From: an uncultured Ignavibacteria bacterium
GTDB lineage: Bacteria > Bacteroidota > Ignavibacteria > Ignavibacteriales > Ignavibacteriaceae
DNA: 11,149 bases
Direction: 5' to 3'
NCBI GenBank assembly: GCA_937996765.1
Contig: CALKUG010000322.1
Span: 1 to 11,149, forward strand
In this document: positions 1 through 7,875 of the stretch, piece after piece
Layout: every line of letters starts with the position of its first letter
Numbering within the stretch: the stretch's first letter is position 1
The notes under the pieces: generated by a model
The model's database searches: none
What the model was told of the DNA's origin: nothing
What the model saw: only the letters and a program-made list of their open reading frames with translations
Made by a program: the position numbers and the translations under genes

Positions 1-2228
1 ACCGCTACTTTTGTAACACCAACATTATTACCTTGTTCATCGTACCCAACAACAATGTAAACACCCGAAGCAACATATTCACCCGAGGTGTTTCTGCCAT
101 CCCAGGTACCTATTCTACCACCAGGAGTTTCTAAAGCTCGTATTAACTCACCGGTAAGTGAAATTATTTTAATGCTCGAACTTTTCATCAATCCGTCTAT
201 GGTTAGTAAGGTTTCTCCCGAACCAATTTCCAAGGGTGAAGGATAGACTTTAATATTTTCAAAATTTGCAGCCGGTTGTGATGCGGGTGTAGTAAAGGAT
301 GTTATTCCCGAAACCGTTGCTACATATACTCTGCCACGTTGGTTATCTATACTTACACTCAATATTTCATCGTCAAGTAACGGACTATTTTTTGAATCAT
401 AAAACGCCAACAGGTTCGATGCATCTGCAGAAACAAGATACAGCCCTTGCGAAGTTGCCAACCACTTACGATTGATGGGGTCAACGGCAATAGCATTAAT
501 CACTTGTGATTTCAAGAAAAACGGATAAGAAACCCGAACCGACTTATTAGCAGTAATAACCGAACGTGAATTATAAACGATATTCAAACCCTTTTGTGTA
601 CCTACCCACAAATCGCCTCGTTGGTCAACTACAATATCGTTAATAATTTCTCCAACCAATCCGTCGGATTGGCTTAAAAAACCAAATTTGTCATCGGTAG
701 TAGTGGCAGGGGTGTTGGATTCATTGAAAAAATAGATACCGGTGTATTGGTCGTTTGTGAACCATTTAGTACCGTCGGAATCAATAGCCAAGTTTCTGTA
801 TAAAATCTGATTAGGGTTAGAACGATTTGTGAACTGATAATAAACACTATCTTTCGAAAGCATAATTAAGCACACATTATTACCGGGTTGTAAATTGAGA
901 ACCCAAAGGTTGCCTTTTGCATCTGACTTCAATGAGGTAATCACCACAAAATTGGGGTCGTTATTAATACCAACCATTGGGGTATTTTTTGCTGTAAAGT
1001 TGGTGATAGTATTATTCTTAAATCTCGTAAAACCACTACCCCAAGTTCCTGAATACACCGCACCATCAGGAGCCGCATGTATGCTCCAATAGTCCCTTGT
1101 TTTTAATGCGGTATCAGTGGTAGGGGTGTAATTTTTCCAAACACCCTGAGCATTTAAAGAATAGACTCCATTACCGGAACCATCTTTACCACTTGAAACC
1201 CAAAGTGTTCCGCTTCCATCAACCGCTAATTCCTGATACCGATTAGCAGCAGGTCCTGTAGGTTGAAAATACACATCATTACCCGAAAGTGAAACCTTAG
1301 CAACACCCAAAGCAGTTGCAATGTAAACGTGTTCTCCAATTCTACCCATTATGGAGCGAGCAGTTGGCAAAAAGGTTTTTATTACCTTTACTTCGCCATT
1401 GTGATATAAACTTAATGTGTAACCACTACCGCCGAGTTGTGCAAGAGTAAAAAGGGTGTCGGAGGATACAAAAACATCAACCGGTGTAAAACCATTGTAT
1501 GCGGGGAGAGCATTGTTCCAAGCAGTTCCATTATATGCAAAAAAACCTAATGGCGAAACTCCTAAAACTGAATCACGAAAAACCACTGTTTGAATTGCAT
1601 TTGCAAGCGAACGACCTGTAGAGGAACTTACAAACGAAACCCAAGATTCGGGGGCACTTAAGTTTAATGCTCCTTCAACTTGTACCGCAAAACCGCTGGT
1701 AGTAGAAGCAACAAATTTTCCGTTAAATAAAACTCCTGTAGTTGCAATATCCGGATTAAAACTTCCAAACTTTCTGTAAGAATCGTAAACCGAAAAATCG
1801 TTTGAATTAATAAGTACAATTCCAAAAGCAGTAGCCACAACTACTGTATCGCCCTTCATAGATAAAGAATTAACTGATTTGTTAGTGATGGGCGAGAGAA
1901 CAATATCGCTTATACGGCGAATGAGACCTTGCTCGGCGGTAAGTACATCAATGGTTCCATCGCTATAACCCACCCAAATTCTATTTTTTGAATCGCGTGT
2001 AACCGATTGAGCACCAATACCACGAAGACCTTCGGACTTATTGAAGGTGAGGTAAGTTGAATCTTTAAATTGATGAAAAAAAACACCGCCTGTTGAAGCC
2101 ACCCAAACACCTTGCGGATTAAGAGAGCCCGAGACAACATCCCCCATATTGGTGTAATTTTTCCATTGAGAGGCCTCTTGAGCAAATAGTGAAACGCACA
2201 TAAGCAATGCAAATGCATACTTTATCAT
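1..2228 (-). CDS. porZ: PorZ-like type IX secretion system surface protein (3' end cut by window edge)
   Basis: The frame is open for 742 full codons from ATG 2226-2228 to the left edge. The start is supported by AGGAT at 2235-2239 on the coding strand and by a signal peptide at residues 1-16 (hydrophobic 5-15, likely cleavage LFA/QE). Propeller-type repeats of the form D-x-x-G/N-x-x-W-V/F follow around 78-95, 337-356, 435-455, 482-500, 534-552 and 582-600. The C-terminal domain (about 656 onward) begins NIKVYPSPL and has TWDGRN near 708-713, SGVYIV near 721-726 and TKVAV at the edge, so probably only a few codons are missing. Residues 63-150 (SEGL, DGTIDV, ISDIV, ATAFGIV) follow the N-terminal pattern of PorZ. 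Known of the family: in Porphyromonas gingivalis PorZ has two beta-propellers plus a C-terminal beta-sandwich and belongs to the PorU/PorV/PorQ attachment complex that modifies T9SS cargo with anionic LPS. The approximate length fits. An alternative is another propeller protein that is merely T9SS cargo. The gene lies 84 nt behind ribH. Confidence 0.78.
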   Translation of the reverse strand, partial: MIKYAFALLMCVSLFAQEASQWKNYTNMGDVVSGSLNPQGVWVASTGGVFFHQFKDSTYLTFNKSEGLRGIGAQSVTRDSKNRIWVGYSDGTIDVLTAEQGLIRRISDIVLSPITNKSVNSLSMKGDTVVVATAFGIVLINSNDFSVYDSYRKFGSFNPDIATTGVLFNGKFVASTTSGFAVQVEGALNLSAPESWVSFVSSSTGRSLANAIQTVVFRDSVLGVSPLGFFAYNGTAWNNALPAYNGFTPVDVFVSSDTLFTLAQLGGSGYTLSLYHNGEVKVIKTFLPTARSIMGRIGEHVYIATALGVAKVSLSGNDVYFQPTGPAANRYQELAVDGSGTLWVSSGKDGSGNGVYSLNAQGVWKNYTPTTDTALKTRDYWSIHAAPDGAVYSGTWGSGFTRFKNNTITNFTAKNTPMVGINNDPNFVVITSLKSDAKGNLWVLNLQPGNNVCLIMLSKDSVYYQFTNRSNPNQILYRNLAIDSDGTKWFTNDQYTGIYFFNESNTPATTTDDKFGFLSQSDGLVGEIINDIVVDQRGDLWVGTQKGLNIVYNSRSVITANKSVRVSYPFFLKSQVINAIAVDPINRKWLATSQGLYLVSADASNLLAFYDSKNSPLLDDEILSVSIDNQRGRVYVATVSGITSFTTPASQPAANFENIKVYPSPLEIGSGETLLTIDGLMKSSSIKIISLTGELIRALETPGGRIGTWDGRNTSGEYVASGVYIVVGYDEQGNNVGVTKVA

Positions 2229-2312
2229 ACTACCATCCTATTATGAAGAAAATGTAAAGAAGGTAAAAAGAGGCCTTAAAACTCCTGTTTACGTTAATAG
2301 CTGAATCAGATT

Positions 2313-2774
2313 TTATAATTGCTTGAATACATTAACCATTTCGATGGCACTGGCAGCAGCATCCCAACCCTTGTTACCTGCTTTGGTTCCGGCGCGTTCG
2401 ATGGCTTGTTCAATACTATCTGTTGTGAGAATGCCATTGGTTATGGGCAAACCGTGTTGAAGAGCAACTTGGGCAATACCTTTTGCAGATTCGTGAGCAA
2501 CAACATCAAAATGTGGGGTTGCACCTCGTATAACGGCACCCAAACAAATGATAGCATCGTACGCACCACGTGAAGCCATTTTTTGTGCAGCTACAGGTAT
2601 TTCATAGGCACCCGGAACTCGAACAACGGTAATATTCTCTTTCTCACCTTGGTGACGCACTATACAATCAACTGCACCGCTTAAAAGGGCAGAACCAATA
2701 AAATCGTTGAAGCGACCAACAATAATACCAAAACGCATTCCTGCGGCACTCAGATTTCCTTCAATCTCTTTCAT
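2313..2774 (-). CDS. ribH: 6,7-dimethyl-8-ribityllumazine synthase
   Basis: This enzyme condenses 5-amino-6-ribitylamino-uracil with 3,4-dihydroxy-2-butanone 4-phosphate to give lumazine, the penultimate step of riboflavin synthesis in the cytoplasm. The 153-residue length is typical. Family motifs are present: GRFN (20-23, substrate-ring aromatic F22), PGAYEIP (54-60), LGAVIRG (78-84), the catalytic histidine H88 in ATPHFD, GILT (114-117), and [10 protein letters not shown] (127-136) with the phosphate-contacting R127. H88 and R127 fall at the same numbers as in the Bacillus subtilis enzyme. ATG 2772-2774 has only a weak purine-rich AAAGAAAG upstream. No other riboflavin gene is in the window. 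The gene follows the PHP gene by 46 nt and precedes the PorZ-like gene by 84 nt, all on one strand. The 46-nt leader is too short for an FMN riboswitch, so that kind of control is unlikely here. Confidence 0.97.
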   Translation of the reverse strand: MKEIEGNLSAAGMRFGIIVGRFNDFIGSALLSGAVDCIVRHQGEKENITVVRVPGAYEIPVAAQKMASRGAYDAIICLGAVIRGATPHFDVVAHESAKGIAQVALQHGLPITNGILTTDSIEQAIERAGTKAGNKGWDAAASAIEMVNVFKQL

Positions 2775-2806
2775 AATTCTTTCTTTTTACTTTAGACTAA
2801 ACTCTG

Positions 2807-2814
2807 CAAATGTA
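2807..2814 (-). promoter_or_regulatory. Possible Bacteroidota-type -7 promoter element for ribH
   Basis: The coding strand reads TACATTTG, an exact match to the TAnnTTTG element of Bacteroidota housekeeping promoters. It lies in the 46-nt gap 32 nt upstream of the ribH ATG, so transcription could begin near 2800. I see no good TTG element at the expected -33 spacing. A chance match in AT-rich DNA is possible, so this is only a candidate for a second start inside the crp-PHP-ribH-porZ run. Confidence 0.35.
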
Positions 2815-2820
2815 AGAAAA

Positions 2821-3651
2821 TCAATCGAATTTTCGACTTTGAAGTTTACCTTCTAATTCTCTAACGGTATCCTCAAAGATGAAAAATTTACCGAAATTAT
2901 CATAGTCATTTCTTTTTCCACCATGAAAGTCGCTACCTCCTGTTGGAATAATACCTTTTCTTCTGGCAGTTTCTCGAAAAGCTATGCTTTTATTAAGATT
3001 ATGTATTGGGTGAACGTATTCAACTCCATCAAAATCCATAGAGAGCAAATATTCAATCAAATCTTTACCCAAATACCCGGGGTGGGCTAAAACTGCAACA
3101 CCACCGGCTTTATGGATTATTTCAATTGCCTGATAGGGGCTAAGCTCTGTTTTCTTTTCGTTATAAGGAGCAAAATTTCCCAAATAGCGGGCGAAGGCTT
3201 CTTGGAAGCTTCTTACAAATCCTTTGTGCAATAAAGCGTAAGCGATATGGGGTCTGCCTATATAATCACTTTTTGCTTCTTCTAACACATCTTCAAACGT
3301 TATCGGCACACCATTTTCTTGCAGACGTTCAATTATTTTTTTGGCACGTTCAACACGGGCTAATTTGAATTGGGTAAGATAGGAAGTTAGATTCTCATTC
3401 TTTGTGTCAAAATAATACCCTAATATGTGCACTTCTGCCTCACCAACTTCTGTGGAGAGTTCAATTCCGGGTATTAATTTAATTCCATATTCGGGCGCCA
3501 ACTTTTCAAGTTCGTCATAAGCACGAACAGTATCATGGTCGGTTACACTAAGAATAGATATATTTTTCTTCTTAGCTTTTTGAAGAAGTTGTTCAGGACT
3601 GTAATTACCATCGGAGTAATACGTATGGGTATGAAGATCTGCACGCCTCAT
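2821..3651 (-). CDS. PHP-domain phosphoesterase, RNase AM / 3',5'-nucleoside bisphosphate phosphatase type
   Basis: This 276-aa protein belongs to the PHP metal-dependent phosphoesterases. Metal-site motifs are visible in order: HTHTYYSDG (H7, H9, D14), TDHDT (D38, H39, D40), GIE (E64), H75 in HILGY, the AHPG histidine in the middle-to-late part, and GSDFHG (D241, H243). A segment containing GRPHIA, inserted between the first and second halves of the metal site, is characteristic of the YciV/TrpH subgroup. Members act as RNase AM (5'-3' trimming of RNA ends) or hydrolyse 3',5'-nucleoside bisphosphates such as pAp; which applies here cannot be read from sequence. It lacks the polymerase and histidinol-phosphatase features of other PHP proteins. 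The start ATG 3649-3651 lies 2 nt after the regulator's stop codon with no clear ribosome-binding site, suggesting translational coupling. Confidence 0.88.
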   Translation of the reverse strand: MRRADLHTHTYYSDGNYSPEQLLQKAKKKNISILSVTDHDTVRAYDELEKLAPEYGIKLIPGIELSTEVGEAEVHILGYYFDTKNENLTSYLTQFKLARVERAKKIIERLQENGVPITFEDVLEEAKSDYIGRPHIAYALLHKGFVRSFQEAFARYLGNFAPYNEKKTELSPYQAIEIIHKAGGVAVLAHPGYLGKDLIEYLLSMDFDGVEYVHPIHNLNKSIAFRETARRKGIIPTGGSDFHGGKRNDYDNFGKFFIFEDTVRELEGKLQSRKFD

Positions 3652-3653
3652 TC

Positions 3654-4337
3654 TTATGAAAAGAGGTCTTTAAACTTTTCGTAATTCGGAATCCTCAATT
3701 TGCTACCATCTATTTCAATCAGACCTTTTTTAGCAAATGAATTCAGAGTTCGCGAAATAGTCTCGCGTGAAGTACCGGCCATATTGGCCAAATCATGCTG
3801 AAAAGGCATTTTTTCGATCTCTACTATCCCCTGCTTTATTTTGCCAAGCTCATCGGCTAATTGCAGTATTACAGTAGCTACTTTTCCTTCGGCATCTTTA
3901 AGAGAGAGCGATTTAATTTTAGTATCCGCGTGACGCAATCTTTTTGTTAATTCTTGCAACAAAGCAATTGAAACTTCAGGATAGGTATGTAACAAATGGA
4001 GAAAATCCGTTCTATCAATAACAATAAGCTCCGACTCTTCGATAGCAATAACATTAGCTGAACGAGCTAACCCATCCAACAAAGCCATTTCACCAAAAAA
4101 ATCGGTTTCGCCAAGTATAGTGAGAATTACTTCTTTACCATCTTCGCTTTCACGCGATACTTTTACCTTGCCTTGCATTATTATAAATAGTGCGGTACCG
4201 GAATCATTTTCAGAAAATATGGTAGTATCTTTTGAGTAAATGCGTCGCTTACCCAACTCTGAAATTTTTTCCAATGTTTCGAGTGGTAAATCTGCAAACA
4301 GTGGCACATTTACCAAAAAACTTTTGTATTCGCTCAT
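3654..4337 (-). CDS. Crp/Fnr-family transcriptional regulator
   Basis: This 227-aa protein has an N-terminal cyclic-nucleotide-binding beta-barrel (about 12-125), a long connecting helix (about 126-146) and a C-terminal Crp-type winged helix (about 147-222). The phosphate-binding cassette FGEMALLDGLARSA (81-94) keeps the E83, R92 and S93 equivalents of CRP E72, R82 and S83. At the CRP T127/S128 positions there appear to be A137/D138, so cAMP may not be the ligand. There is no cysteine anywhere, which rules out an FNR-type iron-sulfur sensor. The recognition helix SRETISRTL (190-198) keeps the R-E-x-x-x-R contacts (R191, E192, R196) that read the G positions of TGTGA half-sites. The gene is divergent from gap across a 227-nt region and is immediately followed by the PHP gene, so it heads the leftward run. 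The closest E. coli analogue is Crp, but orthology is not claimed. Confidence 0.93.
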   Translation of the reverse strand: MSEYKSFLVNVPLFADLPLETLEKISELGKRRIYSKDTTIFSENDSGTALFIIMQGKVKVSRESEDGKEVILTILGETDFFGEMALLDGLARSANVIAIEESELIVIDRTDFLHLLHTYPEVSIALLQELTKRLRHADTKIKSLSLKDAEGKVATVILQLADELGKIKQGIVEIEKMPFQHDLANMAGTSRETISRTLNSFAKKGLIEIDGSKLRIPNYEKFKDLFS

Positions 4338-4397
4338 ACTCTTAACCTAAGTAATAGTTTAGTATTTAAATATACCTTTTAGCAAACTGATTTCCAA

Positions 4398-4413
4398 CGA
4401 GAATTTAATCTCG
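4398..4413. promoter_or_regulatory. Candidate Crp/Fnr-type operator (5-6-5 inverted repeat)
   Basis: The sequence CGAGA-ATTTAA-TCTCG is a perfect 5-bp inverted repeat with a 6-bp spacer, the geometry of CRP/FNR sites (TGTGA-N6-TCACA). G at half-site positions 2 and 4 and A at position 5 match CRP sites, which suits the conserved R-E-x-x-x-R of the adjacent regulator. It lies 60 nt upstream of the regulator's ATG and about 95 nt upstream of the gap -7 candidate. One such repeat could occur by chance in about one in five regions of this size. Confidence 0.33.
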
Positions 4414-4507
4414 ATAACCAAATGATAATCTTCAACTCATATAATTATTGAATGAATGATGTAGTTAAGGGACTGAAATAGTGTTCAATTACTTCACAAA
4501 TTTTCAT

Positions 4508-4515
4508 TATATTTG
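4508..4515 (+). promoter_or_regulatory. Putative Bacteroidota-type -7 promoter element of gap
   Basis: TATATTTG matches the TAnnTTTG consensus exactly and lies 49 nt upstream of the gap ATG, implying a start near 4520 and a leader of about 45 nt. About 20 nt upstream there is only a partial TTG-like element (TGTTC, 4482-4486). The position upstream of a strongly expressed glycolytic gene makes this the better of the two -7 matches in the window. Confidence 0.5.
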
Positions 4516-4543
4516 ATTGTTTCTAATCACTTTACTTTCTTAA

Positions 4544-5560
<1,017 letters not shown>

Positions 5561-5587
5561 CCCTCTTGGTTTATGCCAATCATTTAT

Positions 5588-5628
5588 AAAAAAAGACGCA
5601 GCCCTTTGTAAGCTGCGTCTTTTTTTTT
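5588..5628 (+). terminator. Strong intrinsic terminator between gap and pgk
   Basis: The left arm 5588-5602 (AAAAAAAGACGCAGC) pairs perfectly with 5612-5626 around a 9-nt loop. The GC-rich core GACGCAGC/GCTGCGTC is followed by a run of nine T at 5620-5628. The A-tract upstream makes the hairpin nearly symmetric, so it might also act on leftward transcription. It begins 27 nt after the gap stop and ends 33 nt before the pgk start. Confidence 0.93.
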
Positions 5629-5661
5629 CAACCATACTTTAAGAATCAGGATCAAAAGACT

Positions 5662-6858
5662 ATGAATAAAAAGACAATTGATGATGTAGAACTTTCCGGA
5701 AAGAAAGTGCTTGTCCGCGTTGATTTTAACGTTCCATTGGATGAAAATCTTTCCATAACCGATGATAAAAGAATTGTGGAATCACTGCCTACTATCAAAA
5801 AGATTATTGCAGATGGCGGTACAGCTATACTTATGAGTCACTTAGGCCGTCCTAAAGGTCAACCAAACCCTAAATACTCATTAAAGCCCTGTGCTAAACG
5901 CCTTTCTGAACTCTTAGGCAAAGAAGTGATAATGGCAGAAGATTGTATTGGCGAAAAAGCCGAAGCAGCAGTTGCAAAAGCAGGAGTAGGTGATGTTGTC
6001 CTTTTAGAGAACCTGCGTTTTTATGCAGAAGAAGAAAAAAATGACCCTGCATTTGCAGAAAAACTCGCTGCACTTGGCGATATCTATGTAAACGATGCAT
6101 TTGGCAGCGCACACCGCGCACACGCTTCTACCGAAGGTATAACTAAATTTGTAGCAAGTTCTGTTTCCGGTTACTTAATGAAAAAAGAACTCGACTATCT
6201 CGGTGGCGCTTTAACCGAGCCAAAGAGACCTTATTGTGCTATTCTTGGTGGCGCAAAAATTTCCGGTAAAATTGATGTTATCAATAATCTCATCGGTAAA
6301 GTTGATACGCTTATTATTGGTGGCGGTATGGCTTATACCTTTTATAAAGCACTCGGCCACGAAATAGGTACTTCATTACTGGAAGCAGAAAAGGTCGATT
6401 TAGCAAAACAATTACTCGAGAAATTTGAAGCAACCGGTCAAAAATATTTACTACCGGTTGATGTGGTAATTGCCTCTGAGTTTGCAAACGATTCGCCTTC
6501 AGAAGTTGTTGCTATTGATAAGATTCCGGCTGATAAAATGGGCTTGGATATCGGGCCTAAATCGCGTGAGCTCTTTGCTGCTGCGATTAAGGAATCAAAG
6601 ACTATAGTTTGGAACGGACCGATGGGTGTTTTCGAAATGGAAAACTTTGCCAAAGGTACTAACGCTATTGCTCAAGCATTAGTTGATGCTACTGAAAACG
6701 GTGCCATTACCGTTATTGGCGGTGGTGACTCAGCAGCAGCTATTGCACAAGCAGGTCTTGAAGATAAAGTATCACACGTTTCTACAGGCGGTGGTGCTTC
6801 ACTTGAGTTCCTCGAAGGTAAGCCCCTTCCGGGTGTTGTTGCATTAAATAATGCGTAA
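5662..6858 (+). CDS. pgk: Phosphoglycerate kinase
   Basis: This enzyme transfers the acyl phosphate of 1,3-bisphosphoglycerate to ADP, yielding ATP and 3-phosphoglycerate; it uses the product of the upstream gap enzyme. The 398-aa length is typical. Substrate-side residues are present: RVDFNVP (R19, D21, N23), R37, SHLGRP (H60, R63), ENLRF (R119) and [11 protein letters not shown] (144-154, including R152). The nucleotide domain has LGGAKISGK in the middle, [14 protein letters not shown] (353-357) and STGGGASLE (374-382). ATG 5662 has AGGA at 5648-5651, a somewhat long 10-nt spacing. It sits behind the gap terminator. I see no exact TAnnTTTG in the 33 nt left, so it depends on readthrough or on a promoter I cannot recognise. 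It ends in its own terminator. Confidence 0.98.
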   Translation: MNKKTIDDVELSGKKVLVRVDFNVPLDENLSITDDKRIVESLPTIKKIIADGGTAILMSHLGRPKGQPNPKYSLKPCAKRLSELLGKEVIMAEDCIGEKAEAAVAKAGVGDVVLLENLRFYAEEEKNDPAFAEKLAALGDIYVNDAFGSAHRAHASTEGITKFVASSVSGYLMKKELDYLGGALTEPKRPYCAILGGAKISGKIDVINNLIGKVDTLIIGGGMAYTFYKALGHEIGTSLLEAEKVDLAKQLLEKFEATGQKYLLPVDVVIASEFANDSPSEVVAIDKIPADKMGLDIGPKSRELFAAAIKESKTIVWNGPMGVFEMENFAKGTNAIAQALVDATENGAITVIGGGDSAAAIAQAGLEDKVSHVSTGGGASLEFLEGKPLPGVVALNNA

Positions 6859-6887
6859 CAATTTATTTCAATAATTCTTATGTTAGT

Positions 6888-6921
6888 AGTCGTGACTCTA
6901 AAAGGGTCACGACTCATTTTT
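6888..6921 (+). terminator. Intrinsic terminator after pgk
   Basis: AGTCGTGAC (6888-6896) pairs with GTCACGACT (6906-6914). The inner bases can extend the stem to about 12 bp with a three-base loop. A short T-run (6917-6921) follows after CA. It begins 29 nt behind the pgk stop and ends only about 21 nt before the rhomboid start. The T-tract is weaker than after gap, so partial readthrough into the rhomboid gene is plausible. Confidence 0.8.
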
Positions 6922-6942
6922 ATCAAACATTAAAGTACTTAT

Positions 6943-7866
6943 ATGTCGAACGACTATTACGAGCCACGCGGATTTGGGATATTCCCTCCGGTTGTTAAAA
7001 ATCTGTTGATAATCAACGGTGTTGTGTTTTTTATAATGTTTTTGTTTGGGAATATTGCATTCTCAGGGTATCCCGCAGATGCAATTCTTTATAATCTTTT
7101 TGCTCTGCAACCTATGAATGGCGACTTTGCTCCTTGGCAATTGATCACCTATCAGTTTATGCACGCTGGGCTTTCGCATATTTTCTTTAATATGTTCGGG
7201 CTCTGGATGTTTGGCTCCGAAATTGAATCGTTGTGGGGTAGTAAAAAGTTTTTAATCTATTACCTAACTTGTGGTGTTGCCGCAGGCTTATTGCACTTAT
7301 TGATGACCCCTATACTCGGCTTAATCCCTGCGCCCACAGTTGGTGCTTCGGGGGCTGTTTTTGGAATAATGATAGCATTTGCATTTTTATTCCCGGAAAG
7401 GTATGTTTATATCTACTTCCTTATACCTGTAAAAACTAAATATCTTGTTGGATTTTTAATTCTTATCGAAATATTCTTTGTAAATAGTGCCAATTCACAA
7501 GTAGCTCATTTGGCTCACATTGGTGGTGCGTTAGCTGGGTTCATATTTATCATGTTAGATAAATCGATCTATATTCCCCTTAAAGATAGTTTCAGAGGCA
7601 GTTCATTCAAACGCCCTTCCGAAACAAAAGGTTTTGGTGGCTGGGGTTCTCGGGATAAAGAGAAATCTCCGTTTCAGAAACGCACGGATTTTGCCAAAAA
7701 AGAAACTATCGAGGATGCTAAGTTCTACGAAATAAAAGAGAACGAACCCATTAATCAAGAAGTAATTGATATGATTCTCGATAAAATTTCAAAAAGTGGT
7801 TACGCAGGGCTAACCGAGCATGAGAAAAAAATTCTTTTTGAAGCAAGTAAGAGAATGAATAAATAG
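6943..7866 (+). CDS. Rhomboid-family intramembrane serine protease with cytosolic C-terminal extension
   Basis: Rhomboids cleave membrane-protein substrates within the lipid bilayer. This 307-aa protein has about six hydrophobic segments between residues 18 and 206. HIFFN (H79, N83) supplies the oxyanion-side residues in the second helix, GASGAVFG carries the nucleophile S136, and HLAHIGG carries the catalytic H192, so the dyad is complete and the protein is probably active. Residues 207-307 are polar and predicted soluble. The last part (about 270-303, VIDMILDKISKSGYAGLT) resembles the small DUF6576 domain found behind rhomboids in Bacteroidota relatives; it may gate or position the enzyme, but its role is not established. 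No strong ribosome-binding site precedes ATG 6943. The lipoprotein gene follows by 9 nt and is probably co-transcribed. The substrate is unknown. Confidence 0.93.
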   Translation: MSNDYYEPRGFGIFPPVVKNLLIINGVVFFIMFLFGNIAFSGYPADAILYNLFALQPMNGDFAPWQLITYQFMHAGLSHIFFNMFGLWMFGSEIESLWGSKKFLIYYLTCGVAAGLLHLLMTPILGLIPAPTVGASGAVFGIMIAFAFLFPERYVYIYFLIPVKTKYLVGFLILIEIFFVNSANSQVAHLAHIGGALAGFIFIMLDKSIYIPLKDSFRGSSFKRPSETKGFGGWGSRDKEKSPFQKRTDFAKKETIEDAKFYEIKENEPINQEVIDMILDKISKSGYAGLTEHEKKILFEASKRMNK

Positions 7867-7875
7867 TTGGGTATT

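Noticed and set aside
1910..2218. 102-codon open frame on the minus strand
   Set aside because: It lies inside the PorZ-like gene in another frame; the PorZ frame continues unbroken across it and has the family pattern.
2249..2256. -7-like element TACATTTT (minus strand) upstream of the PorZ-like gene
   Set aside because: It has one mismatch to TAnnTTTG, no -33 partner and AT-rich surroundings; too weak to call.
2229..2312. Terminator between ribH and the PorZ-like gene
   Set aside because: The only inverted-repeat candidate (GAG/CTC around TTTTAAGGC) is three base pairs; it is not a credible hairpin.
2775..2820. FMN riboswitch upstream of ribH
   Set aside because: The leader is only 46 nt, far too short for the aptamer, and no conserved helices are visible.
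7867..7875. TTG start for the small lipoprotein
   Set aside because: It directly follows the rhomboid stop and adds only MGI before MRKPTT; the ATG at 7876 gives a normal signal peptide.
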